This document shows, piece after piece, positions 1 through 8,497 of a stretch of DNA of 64,000 nt. Each line of letters starts with the position of its first letter. The stretch's first letter is position 1. The notes under the pieces are model-generated. The model was not told the origin of the DNA. It ran no database searches and saw only the letters and a list, made by a program, of their open reading frames with translations. A program made the position numbers and the translations under genes. This stretch comes from Salinisphaera sp052044135 (GTDB taxonomy: Bacteria > Pseudomonadota > Gammaproteobacteria > Nevskiales > Salinisphaeraceae): contig NZ_JBQDYF010000001.1 in assembly GCF_052044135.1 (NCBI RefSeq), positions 496,001 through 560,000 of the forward strand, given 5' to 3'.

Positions 1-1
1 C

Positions 2-523
2 GGTTTCCCGATGGTGCTCAAGGCGCCGGAGGGCGCATTCTCCAAGGGCGTGTTCAAGGCCGATGACATCAACGAACTGCGCGAAATCGCCGCGCGGCTG
101 CTGGACGACTCCGAGCTCGCGCTGGCCCAGGAATTCATGCCCACGGAGTTCGACTGGCGCGTGGGCGTGCTGGGCGGCCGGGCGCTGTATGTCTGCCAGT
201 ACATGATGGCCGGTGGGCATTGGCAGGTGGTCGACTACAACGGCGCCGACGGTGTCAGCGAGGGCGATTCACGTACGCTGGCCGTGGCCGATGCGCCGCC
301 CGAGGTGGTCGAGATTGCGATCACGGCGGCCGGGCTGATCGGCGACGGGCTCTACGGCGTGGATATCAAGCAGACCGCCGACGGGCTGCGCGTGATCGAG
401 ATCAACGATAACCCGAGCATCGATGCCGGCATCGAGGATGCCGTGGCCGGCGAGGGTCTGTACCGCGAGATCATGGCCGAATTCCTGCGCCGCCTGGAGG
501 CGCGCACCCAGGGTATTGCATGA
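2..523 (+). CDS. RimK-type ATP-grasp ligase, C-terminal part (gene starts before the window)
   Basis: Only the last 173 codons are present, and the frame is open from base 2. The visible part is the C-terminal half of an ATP-grasp fold: KAPEGAFSKGVFK at the edge, the strand pair QEFMPTEFDWRVGVLGG, and the acidic metal/ATP site GVDIKQTADGLRVIEINDNP near the end. RimK-like ligases add amino acids, often glutamate, to a carboxylate acceptor; the acceptor here cannot be told. The gene stops at a TGA 119 bases before malate synthase and is probably not co-transcribed with it, because a promoter-like site lies between. The N-terminal half, which would separate RimK proper from peptide-ligase relatives, is outside the window. 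Confidence 0.8.
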   Translation, partial: GFPMVLKAPEGAFSKGVFKADDINELREIAARLLDDSELALAQEFMPTEFDWRVGVLGGRALYVCQYMMAGGHWQVVDYNGADGVSEGDSRTLAVADAPPEVVEIAITAAGLIGDGLYGVDIKQTADGLRVIEINDNPSIDAGIEDAVAGEGLYREIMAEFLRRLEARTQGIA

Positions 524-537
524 TCGGGCCGACCGGT

Positions 538-565
538 TTGCTCAGGCTATGGCTTTCGCTATAGT
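538..565 (+). promoter_or_regulatory. possible sigma70 promoter of glcB
   Basis: A TTGCTC -35-like hexamer (538-543) and a TATAGT -10-like hexamer (560-565) are separated by 16 bases. They lie about 75 bases before the malate synthase start, in the gap after the upstream gene. This is a match by eye only. Confidence 0.4.
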
Positions 566-641
566 CGATTGTCCTCAATGCACCTCATTTTTACGGAGCG
601 CGGGCCAGCCGCGCCGTCCACACAAGCGAGAAAGGCTTAGT

Positions 642-2810
642 ATGACCCAGCGAATCGAACGCGCCGGATTGCAGATCGGCAAGCCCTTGTACGATCTGAT
701 CGAGATCGCTCTGCCCGGAACCGGAGTCGACTCCGACATGTTCTGGGCCGAGCTGGCCGTCCTGGTCGAGGAATTCGGGCCCAAGAACGCAGCCCTGCTC
801 AAGCATCGCGTCGACATCCAGGAAACCCTGGACAAATGGCATCGTGAACATCGCGGCGACGCCTTCGACCGGGACGAATACCGCCAGCTACTGACCGAGC
901 TCGAATACATCGTGCCCGAGGGCGAGGACTTCTCGGTGTCGACCGACCATGTCGATCCCGAGATCGCCACTGTGGCCGGTCCGCAGCTGGTGGTGCCGAT
1001 CACCAACGCGCGCTTTGCGTTGAACGCCGCCAATGCGCGCTGGGGCAGTCTCTACGACGCGCTGTACGGCGCCGACATCATTCCCGAGACCGAAGGCGCC
1101 GAGAAGGGCAAGAGCTACAACCCGAAGCGCGGCGCCAAGGTGGTGGCGCAGGCCGCGGAGTTTCTGGATGCGCACTTCGCGCTCGATGGCGGCTCGCATG
1201 CCGATGCCCAGGCCTATCGCATCGACAATGGCCGGCTGGCGGTCGACATCGGCTCCGGCCATGTGGAACTCGCTGAGCCGCATCAGTTCGTCGGCCATCA
1301 GGGCACGCCCAGTCAGCCGTCGGCAATCCTGCTGGTGCACAACGGCCTGCATATCGAGATCCAGATCGATGCCAACGACCTGGTCGGCAAGGACCACGCC
1401 GCCGGCGTGAAGGATGTGCTGATGGAGGCCGCCGTGACGGCCATCCAGGACTGCGAGGACTCGGTCGCCGCGGTCGACGCCGAGGACAAGGCGCTGGTCT
1501 ATGGCAACTGGCTCGGCCTGATGAAGGGCGATCTCACCGAAGAGGTGGACAAGGGCGGCAAGACCTTCACCCGCAAGCTGGCCGACGATCGTGTCTATAC
1601 CGCGGCCGATGGCGCCGAGCTGAGCCTGCCCGGGCGCAGCCTCATGCTGATCCGCAACGTTGGCCATCTGATGACCACACCGGCGGTACTCGACAGCGAG
1701 GGCAAGGAAATCCCGGAAGGCCTCCTCGATGCGCTCGCCACCGCCACCATCGCGTTGCACGACCTCAAGCGCAATGGCCCGCACACCAACAGCCGGGCCG
1801 GCTCGGTGTATATCGTCAAGCCGAAGATGCATGGCCCGGCCGAAGTCAACTTCACGGTCGCCGTGCTAGGGCATATCGAGAAGGCGCTCGGCATCGCGCC
1901 CAACACGCTCAAGATCGGCATCATGGACGAAGAGCGTCGCACCTCGGTCAACCTCAAGGCATGTATCCGCGAGGCGCGTGAACGCACCATCTTCATCAAT
2001 ACGGGGTTTCTCGATCGCACCGGCGACGAGATTCATACTTCGATGGAAGCCGGGCCCATGTTGCCCAAAGGCGAGATGAAATCCACCGCCTGGCTCACTG
2101 CCTACGAAGACAACAACGTTGATACCGGCCTGGCCTGCGGCCTGCGCGGCCGCGCCCAGATCGGCAAGGGGATGTGGCCGGCGCCGGACAATATGGCCGC
2201 CATGATGGAAGCCAAGATCGGCCATCCCGAGGCTGGCGCCAACTGTGCCTGGGTGCCGTCGCCGACCGCCGCCACGCTGCACGCCATCCACTACCACCGC
2301 TGTGACGTGCTGGCGCGCCAGAGCGAGCTGCAATCGCGCCACCGCGATTATCTCGAGGATCTGCTGACCATTCCGCTGCTCGATCGCGAGCTGTCGGCCG
2401 ACGAGATCGCCAAGGAGCTGGACAACAACTGCCAGGGCATCCTCGGCTATGTCGTGCGCTGGGTCGACCAGGGCGTGGGCTGCTCGAAGGTGCCGAACAT
2501 CACCGATACGGCGCTGATGGAGGACCGGGCGACCTGTCGCATCTCGTCGCAGCATATCGCGAACTGGCTGCACCACGGCATCACCAATGAAAACGACGTG
2601 CGCGAGACCCTGATGCGCATGGCCAAGGTTGTCGATCGCCAGAACGAGGGCGACCCGAACTACAGGCCGATGTCGGCGGACTTCGATGCCTCGATCGCCT
2701 TCCAGGCGGCCTGCGATCTGGTGTTCAAGGGGGCGGCGCAGCCATCGGGCTATACCGAACCGGTGTTGCACGCGCGCCGGCGCGAGCTCAAGGCGGCCCG
2801 GCCCGGCTGA
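642..2810 (+). CDS. glcB: malate synthase G
   Basis: Condenses glyoxylate with acetyl-CoA to give malate, a cytoplasmic step that assimilates glycolate or C2 carbon. At 722 residues it has the usual length of the long G isoform (about 720), not the roughly 540 of the A isoform. The N-terminus MTQRIERAGLQIGKPLYD, the TIM-barrel stretch with FTVAVLGHIEKALG, and the C-terminal SSQHIANWLHHG are typical of GlcB. The ATG at 642 is chosen because AGCGAGAAAGG precedes it; an open frame upstream of it has no family similarity. The gene is a single unit ending in a strong hairpin. The matching glycolate oxidase genes glcDEF lie about 34 kb away in the same orientation. Confidence 0.96.
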   Translation: MTQRIERAGLQIGKPLYDLIEIALPGTGVDSDMFWAELAVLVEEFGPKNAALLKHRVDIQETLDKWHREHRGDAFDRDEYRQLLTELEYIVPEGEDFSVSTDHVDPEIATVAGPQLVVPITNARFALNAANARWGSLYDALYGADIIPETEGAEKGKSYNPKRGAKVVAQAAEFLDAHFALDGGSHADAQAYRIDNGRLAVDIGSGHVELAEPHQFVGHQGTPSQPSAILLVHNGLHIEIQIDANDLVGKDHAAGVKDVLMEAAVTAIQDCEDSVAAVDAEDKALVYGNWLGLMKGDLTEEVDKGGKTFTRKLADDRVYTAADGAELSLPGRSLMLIRNVGHLMTTPAVLDSEGKEIPEGLLDALATATIALHDLKRNGPHTNSRAGSVYIVKPKMHGPAEVNFTVAVLGHIEKALGIAPNTLKIGIMDEERRTSVNLKACIREARERTIFINTGFLDRTGDEIHTSMEAGPMLPKGEMKSTAWLTAYEDNNVDTGLACGLRGRAQIGKGMWPAPDNMAAMMEAKIGHPEAGANCAWVPSPTAATLHAIHYHRCDVLARQSELQSRHRDYLEDLLTIPLLDRELSADEIAKELDNNCQGILGYVVRWVDQGVGCSKVPNITDTALMEDRATCRISSQHIANWLHHGITNENDVRETLMRMAKVVDRQNEGDPNYRPMSADFDASIAFQAACDLVFKGAAQPSGYTEPVLHARRRELKAARPG

Positions 2811-2834
2811 CCGGTCCGGTCGAGAGTCGGCGGC

Positions 2835-2866
2835 AAAAAAAAGCCCCGCGATCGCGGGGCTTTTTT
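2835..2866. terminator. bidirectional intrinsic terminator between glcB and cyoD
   Basis: A perfect GC-rich palindrome (GCCCCGCGATCGCGGGGC, 2843-2860) is flanked by eight A on the left and six T on the right. It can therefore end transcription of glcB on the plus strand and of cyoABCD on the minus strand. The two operons converge here. Confidence 0.92.
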
Positions 2867-2893
2867 CGTGGGCGGATAGCTGGACGATGCTGT

Positions 2894-3238
2894 TCAGCCG
2901 CCGAGCATCGTACGCAGTGTCAGATAATGGAACATCCAGATCGTCAGGCCGATGGCCATGAAGAACAGCGGCACGGTCAGCGCCAGCGACAACGTGTGCC
3001 AGATCATGGTCGGGGACAGATCCAGCTTGAACAGCAGGAAGAGCTGCCCCAGGCCGGCGATCACGGCGAGTACCGTGATCCAGGTCACGGTATCCGTCTG
3101 CGACATATCGAACCCGACCGTAACCAGGCAGGCAATGCCCATGGCCACGGTGCCCAGTACGAAGGCCGCGATGTACGTGGCGCTGCTCGCGCCGCGGACT
3201 TCCGGGTGAGTCAGCGGGTTGTGATGATCATGTGCCAT
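2894..3238 (-). CDS. cyoD: cytochrome bo3 quinol oxidase subunit IV
   Basis: Small accessory subunit of the proton-pumping ubiquinol oxidase, thought to help assembly of subunit I. It has 114 residues, a His-rich N-terminus (MAHDHHNPLTHPEVRG) and three hydrophobic segments at roughly residues 20-42, 53-72 and 80-105, as expected for CyoD. Its ATG overlaps the cyoC stop codon as TGATG, so translation is probably coupled. It is the last gene of the operon, 28 bases before the shared terminator. No cyoE (haem O synthase) follows, although cyoE closes the operon in Escherichia coli. Confidence 0.93.
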   Translation of the reverse strand: MAHDHHNPLTHPEVRGASSATYIAAFVLGTVAMGIACLVTVGFDMSQTDTVTWITVLAVIAGLGQLFLLFKLDLSPTMIWHTLSLALTVPLFFMAIGLTIWMFHYLTLRTMLGG

Positions 3239-3873
3239 CAGCTCGCTCCCATGAGATAGACGTAGGTATAGACGCAGACCCAGATCAGGGCCTGGAAGAA
3301 CCAGAAGATGCGCAGGTTCACGAAGCGACCGACCGTTGCTTCAGTGAAGCCTTCGCGCGACAGCTGGATCATCAGTGCCGCCATCCAGATCAGGCCGACC
3401 AGCACGTGGCCGCCGTGCACCCAGACGATGGTCCAGAAATCCGACAGGAACGCACTGGCCTGCGGCACGGCGCCTTCGCCGACCAGATTGGCGAACTCCC
3501 ACACCTCCACCAGGATGAACAGCACACCCAGCCCCAGCGACGCGCCCATCCAGCGCGTGACACCGGCTCGGTCGTCGTTCTTGAGCGACACGCTGGCCAG
3601 GCCGAACATCAGTACGCTGGCAAACAGAAACAGCGTGGGCAGCAGGCCTTCGACCGGATCGATCACCTGGCCCGCGGTAATGTTGCTGCTGCCATAGGCA
3701 TGCAGGTACACGCCATGCGCCGCGAACAGCCCGGCGAAGATCATGGCGTCGCTCATCATGTAGAGCCAGAACCCGATCGAGCGCAGGGCGATCGTGTCCG
3801 GGTGGCCGGCGTCCGGTGCCCAGAGCGTGATCGAATCGCGATCGCGGTATCGGTTGTTGTCGTGTTGTGACAT
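3238..3873 (-). CDS. cyoC: cytochrome bo3 quinol oxidase subunit III
   Basis: Membrane subunit III of the haem-copper quinol oxidase. The 211 residues form about five membrane helices, as in CyoC, rather than the seven of mitochondrial-type subunit III. Family stretches visible include GFWLYMMSDAMIFAGLFAA, with the acidic and Met positions of subunit III, and FWTIVWVHGGHVLVGLIWM near residue 140. It starts 23 bases after cyoB ends and overlaps cyoD by one base. Confidence 0.94.
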   Translation of the reverse strand: MSQHDNNRYRDRDSITLWAPDAGHPDTIALRSIGFWLYMMSDAMIFAGLFAAHGVYLHAYGSSNITAGQVIDPVEGLLPTLFLFASVLMFGLASVSLKNDDRAGVTRWMGASLGLGVLFILVEVWEFANLVGEGAVPQASAFLSDFWTIVWVHGGHVLVGLIWMAALMIQLSREGFTEATVGRFVNLRIFWFFQALIWVCVYTYVYLMGAS

Positions 3874-3896
3874 AACGATTGTCTCCGGTTGCGCGA

Positions 3897-5984
3897 TCAG
3901 TGCTGCGTCACGGGTGATTCCTGCCCGCCGCTCTGGTGGGTCGACGCCTGCTCGCGATCATGCTCCCGTTCCAGAAAGGCTTTTTCGATACGCTCGACTT
4001 CGGCCGCGGGCACGGTGTAGTCGATGTCCTTCTGGAACATGCGGAAGATCAGCGTGGCGATCACGCCCAGCAGGGCGAAGCCGGCCAGCCACCAGACGCG
4101 CCATACCGCGGCGAACCCGAACACACCGGTAAAGAAGGCCAGCACGATCGGCACCATGGTGTTTTTCGGCATGTGGATGTCGGCGTAATAGGGCGGCTCA
4201 AGCGACGTCAGGCCACGGTCGCGTCGCCACGCCCATTCGTCGATCGAGTGCACCACCGGTGTCGCCGCGAAGTTGTAGAACGGCGGCGGGCAGTGCGTGG
4301 CCCATTCCAGGCTGCGTGCGGTCTCCCAGGCATCGGTGCCGGTCACGGCGTTCTTCTTGCGATCGCGGATCGAGACCACGATCTGCAGCAGGAAGGCGAA
4401 GATCGAGGCCACATACAGGCCGATGCCCAGCACTTCCAGCAGCAGCAGCGGCCACCAGCCCGGATGGGCGATGTAGTCCAGGCGACGGGTCATGCCGAGA
4501 AAGCCCAGTGCGTACATCGGCACGAACACGAATACCGAGCCGGCCCAGAACAGCCAGAAGAAGATCTTGCCAAGCCGCTCGTCCAGGCGGAAGCCGAAAA
4601 CCTTCGGCCACCAGAACGCGACCGCGCCGAACAGGGCAAAGACGATGATCAGGAACATGTTGTGGAAATGCGCCACCACGAACACGCTGTTGTGCGAGAC
4701 GTAGTTGATCGCCGGAATCGCCAGCATCATGCCGGTGGCGCCGCCGCCGATCAGCAGCAGGATCGCGCCCAGCGCCCACAGCATGGGCGTTTCCAGGCGA
4801 ACACGCCCCTTCACCATCGTGAACACCCAGTTGAACACCTTCACCCCGGTCGGGATGCCCACCAGCATGGTGGCGATACTGAAGAAGGTGTTGACCTCCG
4901 GACCCTGGCCCATGATGAAGAAATGGTGCAGCCACACCGCCCACGACACGCCAGCGATACCCATGGTCGCGACGATCATGGCGTTGTGGTTGAACAGGGG
5001 TTTCTCCGAGAACGCCGGTACGATTTCCGACAGGAAGCCGAAGGCCGGCAGCACGACGAAATACACCTCCGGGTGGCCCCAGATCCAGAACAGGTTGGTG
5101 TACATCATGAAGTTGCCACCGCCGTCGGCGGTGAAGAAGTGCGTGCCCACATAACGATCGAGGGTGAGCAGCAGCAGCGCCACGGTCAGCACCGGGAACG
5201 AGGTGAGGGCGATGATGTTGGTGCCGAGCGTGGTCCAGGTGAACATCGGCATGCGCATCAGCGTCATGCCGGGCGCGCGCATCTTGAGAATGGTGGCAAT
5301 CAGGTTGACGGCACCCACCGTGGTGCCGATCGAACTGATCTGGATCACCCATATCCAGTAGTCCACGCCGACGCTTGGACTGTGCGCGAGCTGGGTCAGG
5401 GGCGTCAGGCCCACCCAGCCGGCGTGCGAGAAATCGCCGATGAACAGCGAGGCCATCACCAGGATCGCCGCGACGTTGGTCATCCACAGGCCGATCGCGT
5501 TGAGAAACGGATAAGCCATGTCGCGGGCGCCGATCTGGATCGGCATGATCAGGTTCATGAACCCGACCAGCAGTGGCGTGGCGGCCAGGATGATCATGAT
5601 CGTGCCGTGCGCCGTGAACACCTGGTCCATGTGATACGGCGTGAGATAGCCGTGCGCCGCACCCAGAATCCCGGGCGAATTGGCGCCTACGGCGGCCGCT
5701 TGCTGGGTACGGATCATCAGGGCGTCGAAAAAGCCGCGGAACAGCATGATCAGGCCGACCACGATGTACATCACGCCGATCTTCTTGTGATCGACGGTGG
5801 TCAGCCATTCACGCCACAACCAGCCCCAGAGCTTGAAGTAGGTCAGGGCGGCGACCACGGCCAGGCCCCCGCCCATCGCCAGCACGAATGCAAAGCCGAT
5901 GACCGGGTTGTTGTAATGCAGCTGCAACAGCAGCGGCAGACGGCCCCAGAACCAGTTCCACGGCCCTTGTAGATCAACAAACAT
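3897..5984 (-). CDS. cyoB: cytochrome bo3 quinol oxidase subunit I
   Basis: Catalytic subunit holding the low-spin haem, the high-spin haem and CuB. It reduces O2 to water with quinol electrons and pumps protons. All metal-ligand motifs are visible: AHGTIMII (low-spin haem His), WIWGHPEVYF (CuB His and the cross-linked Tyr), WLHHFFIMG (two CuB His) and VAHFHN (high- and low-spin haem His). At 695 residues it has the long CyoB form, with extra helices at both ends. The start overlaps the cyoA stop codon as TGATG. A long open frame on the opposite strand is a composition shadow. Confidence 0.97.
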   Translation of the reverse strand: MFVDLQGPWNWFWGRLPLLLQLHYNNPVIGFAFVLAMGGGLAVVAALTYFKLWGWLWREWLTTVDHKKIGVMYIVVGLIMLFRGFFDALMIRTQQAAAVGANSPGILGAAHGYLTPYHMDQVFTAHGTIMIILAATPLLVGFMNLIMPIQIGARDMAYPFLNAIGLWMTNVAAILVMASLFIGDFSHAGWVGLTPLTQLAHSPSVGVDYWIWVIQISSIGTTVGAVNLIATILKMRAPGMTLMRMPMFTWTTLGTNIIALTSFPVLTVALLLLTLDRYVGTHFFTADGGGNFMMYTNLFWIWGHPEVYFVVLPAFGFLSEIVPAFSEKPLFNHNAMIVATMGIAGVSWAVWLHHFFIMGQGPEVNTFFSIATMLVGIPTGVKVFNWVFTMVKGRVRLETPMLWALGAILLLIGGGATGMMLAIPAINYVSHNSVFVVAHFHNMFLIIVFALFGAVAFWWPKVFGFRLDERLGKIFFWLFWAGSVFVFVPMYALGFLGMTRRLDYIAHPGWWPLLLLEVLGIGLYVASIFAFLLQIVVSIRDRKKNAVTGTDAWETARSLEWATHCPPPFYNFAATPVVHSIDEWAWRRDRGLTSLEPPYYADIHMPKNTMVPIVLAFFTGVFGFAAVWRVWWLAGFALLGVIATLIFRMFQKDIDYTVPAAEVERIEKAFLEREHDREQASTHQSGGQESPVTQH

Positions 5985-6970
5985 CAGTTATTGCCTCGGT
6001 TCGGTGTGCCGGTGGCATGCGCCTTGAATTCCTCGCCTTGCATATCCTCGGTCATGAAGATGGGCTTGACGGTCTTGAGTTCGCCGGACTTGACCTTCGC
6101 GATCACCTTGTTGAACAGATGCGGGGCGACCTGCCCGTACAGCTGCCAACTGTTGCCGGTATTCACCGTGGGTTGGGCGAACTGCTTGAATTTCGACCAC
6201 GTCATCTGGTGCGAGGAGGCCTGGGCCTTGGCGATCCATTGATCAAAGGCCTGCGGGGTGACCGCCTTCATCTTGTAGTTCATCCAGGAGAAGCCGGGGC
6301 CGCTGAACTCGGTCGAGAACCCGCGGTAGTCGCCGGTGCGATCGAGATAGAAGTTATGCCTGGTGCGCATGCCCGGCATGACGTAGATCTGGTTGATGAC
6401 CTTGAGCACGTAGAAGTCGTTGGTCACGCTGGCGGATGTCAGCCGCATCTCCACTTTGCGCTTGGTCGGTACGACCAGCCGATTCGCGACCGCGATACCC
6501 TGGTCAGGGTAGACGAACAACCACTGCCAGTCGGTAGTGATCACGTCGATCTTCAGTGGCTTCTGATGATTGCCGGAGGCGGCGACGGCACGCTGCACCG
6601 ACCGGGGTTCGTATGGCCCGACCGCGCGAATGCCCTGGTAGCTGAAGTAGGACATCACGCCCACCAGCATCAGCGGTACGCCCCAGACCACGATTTCGAC
6701 CAGCCAGGAATGATTGAAGGTCGGATCGTAGCGGCCACTGCCCCCTTGCCGATAGCGGAAGAATGCCCATATCACCAGTGCAGTCGCCGGTATGATCACC
6801 ACGGCCAGCAACAGGATGTCGACGATCAGGTAATAGACGGAAGACTGGGCCAGCGGACCGTTCGGGTTCAGGATCCAGAGCCAGTCATCGGAACTGCAAC
6901 CGGCAAGGGGCAACAGCATCAGCAGGAGAAGGAAAGCCTTCAACGCGTGGCGGCAATTCACTGTTTTCAT
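5984..6970 (-). CDS. cyoA: cytochrome bo3 quinol oxidase subunit II, lipoprotein
   Basis: First gene of cyoABCD; it carries the quinol-side periplasmic domain. The N-terminus is a lipoprotein signal with the lipobox LAGC at about residues 22-25, followed by two membrane helices and a cupredoxin-like domain. The CuA ligands of cytochrome c oxidases are missing: the equivalent region reads FSTEFSGPGFSWM. That marks a quinol rather than a cytochrome c oxidase. Length is 328 residues (E. coli CyoA 315). The operon probably responds to oxygen or redox state, but no regulator site was identified in the 508-base upstream gap. Confidence 0.95.
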   Translation of the reverse strand: MKTVNCRHALKAFLLLLMLLPLAGCSSDDWLWILNPNGPLAQSSVYYLIVDILLLAVVIIPATALVIWAFFRYRQGGSGRYDPTFNHSWLVEIVVWGVPLMLVGVMSYFSYQGIRAVGPYEPRSVQRAVAASGNHQKPLKIDVITTDWQWLFVYPDQGIAVANRLVVPTKRKVEMRLTSASVTNDFYVLKVINQIYVMPGMRTRHNFYLDRTGDYRGFSTEFSGPGFSWMNYKMKAVTPQAFDQWIAKAQASSHQMTWSKFKQFAQPTVNTGNSWQLYGQVAPHLFNKVIAKVKSGELKTVKPIFMTEDMQGEEFKAHATGTPNRGNN

Positions 6971-7478
6971 GAGCGATCAGTTCCACTGGATGGGCGACGA
7001 CCGGGCGAAGCGGGCGTATCCGTTCTCACCAGAATACGGCACGAACTACACCGCAGACGCAGCAATTCGAGTGCGTGCCATAGTGCGGCACACGTCTCTT
7101 GCAGTAACGTCGTACGCAATTAAGACGATAGTCGGATGCGTAGCGCGCGCCATGTTGCACCAGATTGCGTCATGCGTCCATTCCATGAACCCTGACGCGT
7201 TTGGGTTGGCTCGTGGTTTTTTCAGTCAGTACAGCATGTTGCGGCTGATGAAAGAGACATTCGACCGGTCGTCGTGCTCGGGCGGTGACCGCGGCCACCG
7301 CCGTGGTCGACCGCCGGCAGGATGCGGACGCGCCGCGGTACTGCCGGCCTGTCTGTTTCGATCGCGCCGTTACGCCCTCGTACCGCGGTCGATGAGTTTG
7401 CCGTTAATATAACGAATTGATGCCGCACATCGGCCAACGAATTCGCCACAGGCGCTCGCTTCGCCGGGAGGCCGCCCG
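6971..7478. other. 508-base divergent intergenic region (cyoA / LysR gene)
   Basis: No gene is recognised here; the short open frames look like noise. It must hold the cyoABCD promoter on the minus strand and the LysR-gene promoter on the plus strand. The clearest symmetric element is CGTTAATATAACG (7402-7414), with 5-base arms and a 3-base centre, 65 bases before the LysR start. That is a plausible operator position. Confidence 0.5.
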
Positions 7479-8345
7479 ATGATGAACCTGCATCATCTTG
7501 CGATTTTCCATGCCGTAGCGCGTACCGGCAGCTTGTCGCGCGCCAGTGGCGTGATGCACGTCACGCAGCCCGCCTTGTCGCGTGAACTGCGCGCCTTCGA
7601 GCAGCGCCTCGGGGTCCGGTTGTTTGATCGCCATCCGCGCGGCATGCGGCTCACCGAGCCGGGGCGTTTGCTCGCCGACTACGCCGCGCGCCTGTTTGCG
7701 CTCGAAGCCGAAGCCCGTGCCGCCATGGACGCCGCGGCGGGCGCACGGGCCGGCCGGTTTGCGATCGGCGCCAGCAATACGGTAGGAACGTATGTGCTGC
7801 CGGCGATACTCGCGGCCTTCGGTCGCGCGCAGCCGGCGATCGACATTGCATTGCACGTCGACAACACCCGCCACGTCGCCGAGGGCGTGGCCGACATGCG
7901 TTACCTGATCGGTTTCATTGAAGGCCCCTTGCATGTGGGCGGGCTGACGGCCACGACCTTTCGCACCGATGTGATCGTGCCGGTACTCTCGGCAGGTCTG
8001 GCGCGCGAGACCGACGACCGCAGCACATTGCCGCTGCTGCTGCGCGAACCCGGATCCGGCACGCGTGAACTCATCGAGAGCCGAATCGCCACCACGCCCA
8101 TGGCCGGCGCCTCGGTCATGGAATTCAGCAATACGGAAGCGCTCAAGCAGGCCGCGATTCATGGCGGCGGGGTGGCCTGGTTGCCTCGTATCGCCATCGT
8201 CGATGAACTCGCACGCGGCGTGCTGGTGGTGTTCGGCTCGGATGCATTGCAGATCACCCGGGAGCTGAGGCTGGTCACGCGACGCGGCGCTTATCTGCCG
8301 CCGGCGGCCAGGGCGTTCATCACCGCCGCGATGTCGGCGGACTGA
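7479..8345 (+). CDS. LysR-family transcriptional regulator
   Basis: Typical LTTR of 288 residues. The N-terminal winged helix-turn-helix (about residues 1-60) contains GSLSRASGVMHVTQPALSRE and RLFDRHPRGMRLTEPG. The C-terminal periplasmic-binding-like effector domain includes LREPGSGTRELIE, which resembles the CysB/CbbR branch. Two adjacent ATG codons are possible starts, with GGGAGG just upstream. It lies 152 bases before, and in line with, the molybdopterin oxidoreductase operon and probably controls it; the intervening gap contains two clear palindromes. The effector is unknown. Confidence 0.88.
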   Translation: MMNLHHLAIFHAVARTGSLSRASGVMHVTQPALSRELRAFEQRLGVRLFDRHPRGMRLTEPGRLLADYAARLFALEAEARAAMDAAAGARAGRFAIGASNTVGTYVLPAILAAFGRAQPAIDIALHVDNTRHVAEGVADMRYLIGFIEGPLHVGGLTATTFRTDVIVPVLSAGLARETDDRSTLPLLLREPGSGTRELIESRIATTPMAGASVMEFSNTEALKQAAIHGGGVAWLPRIAIVDELARGVLVVFGSDALQITRELRLVTRRGAYLPPAARAFITAAMSAD

Positions 8346-8365
8346 GCCGGCGAAGGCGCGGCCCG

Positions 8366-8398
8366 CATAGCGAGGATATCGCTATGCCTTAAAGGCAT
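8366..8398. promoter_or_regulatory. paired palindromes upstream of the molybdoenzyme operon
   Basis: CATAGCGA-N5-TCGCTATG (8366-8386) is a perfect 8-base inverted repeat. It overlaps a second palindrome, ATGCCTT-A-AAGGCAT (8384-8398). They sit between the LysR gene and the operon it probably controls, about 100 bases before the first start codon. An operator for the LysR protein is the simplest reading; a transcript hairpin is possible but there is no T run. Confidence 0.5.
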
Positions 8399-8497
8399 GG
8401 ATGCGTTCATTAATAAGCAATACAAGGCAGAGCCCGGGTGCGGTAGCTTGGAGTTTGGGATATAACAAAATAGCCAAGAAGAATAACGGGAGCTGCC

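Noticed and set aside
423..641. An open frame extending malate synthase 73 codons upstream
   Set aside because: The extension overlaps the preceding gene, has no family similarity, and the ATG at 642 has a good ribosome-binding site.
3936..5972. A very long open frame opposite cyoB, and similar ones opposite glcB, the molybdoenzyme, the TorD/DUF202 region, ald-mmsA and aminotransferase genes
   Set aside because: They mirror genes with clear family motifs, have low-complexity His/Arg/Gly-rich translations and no ribosome-binding logic. They are a composition effect of high-GC coding DNA.
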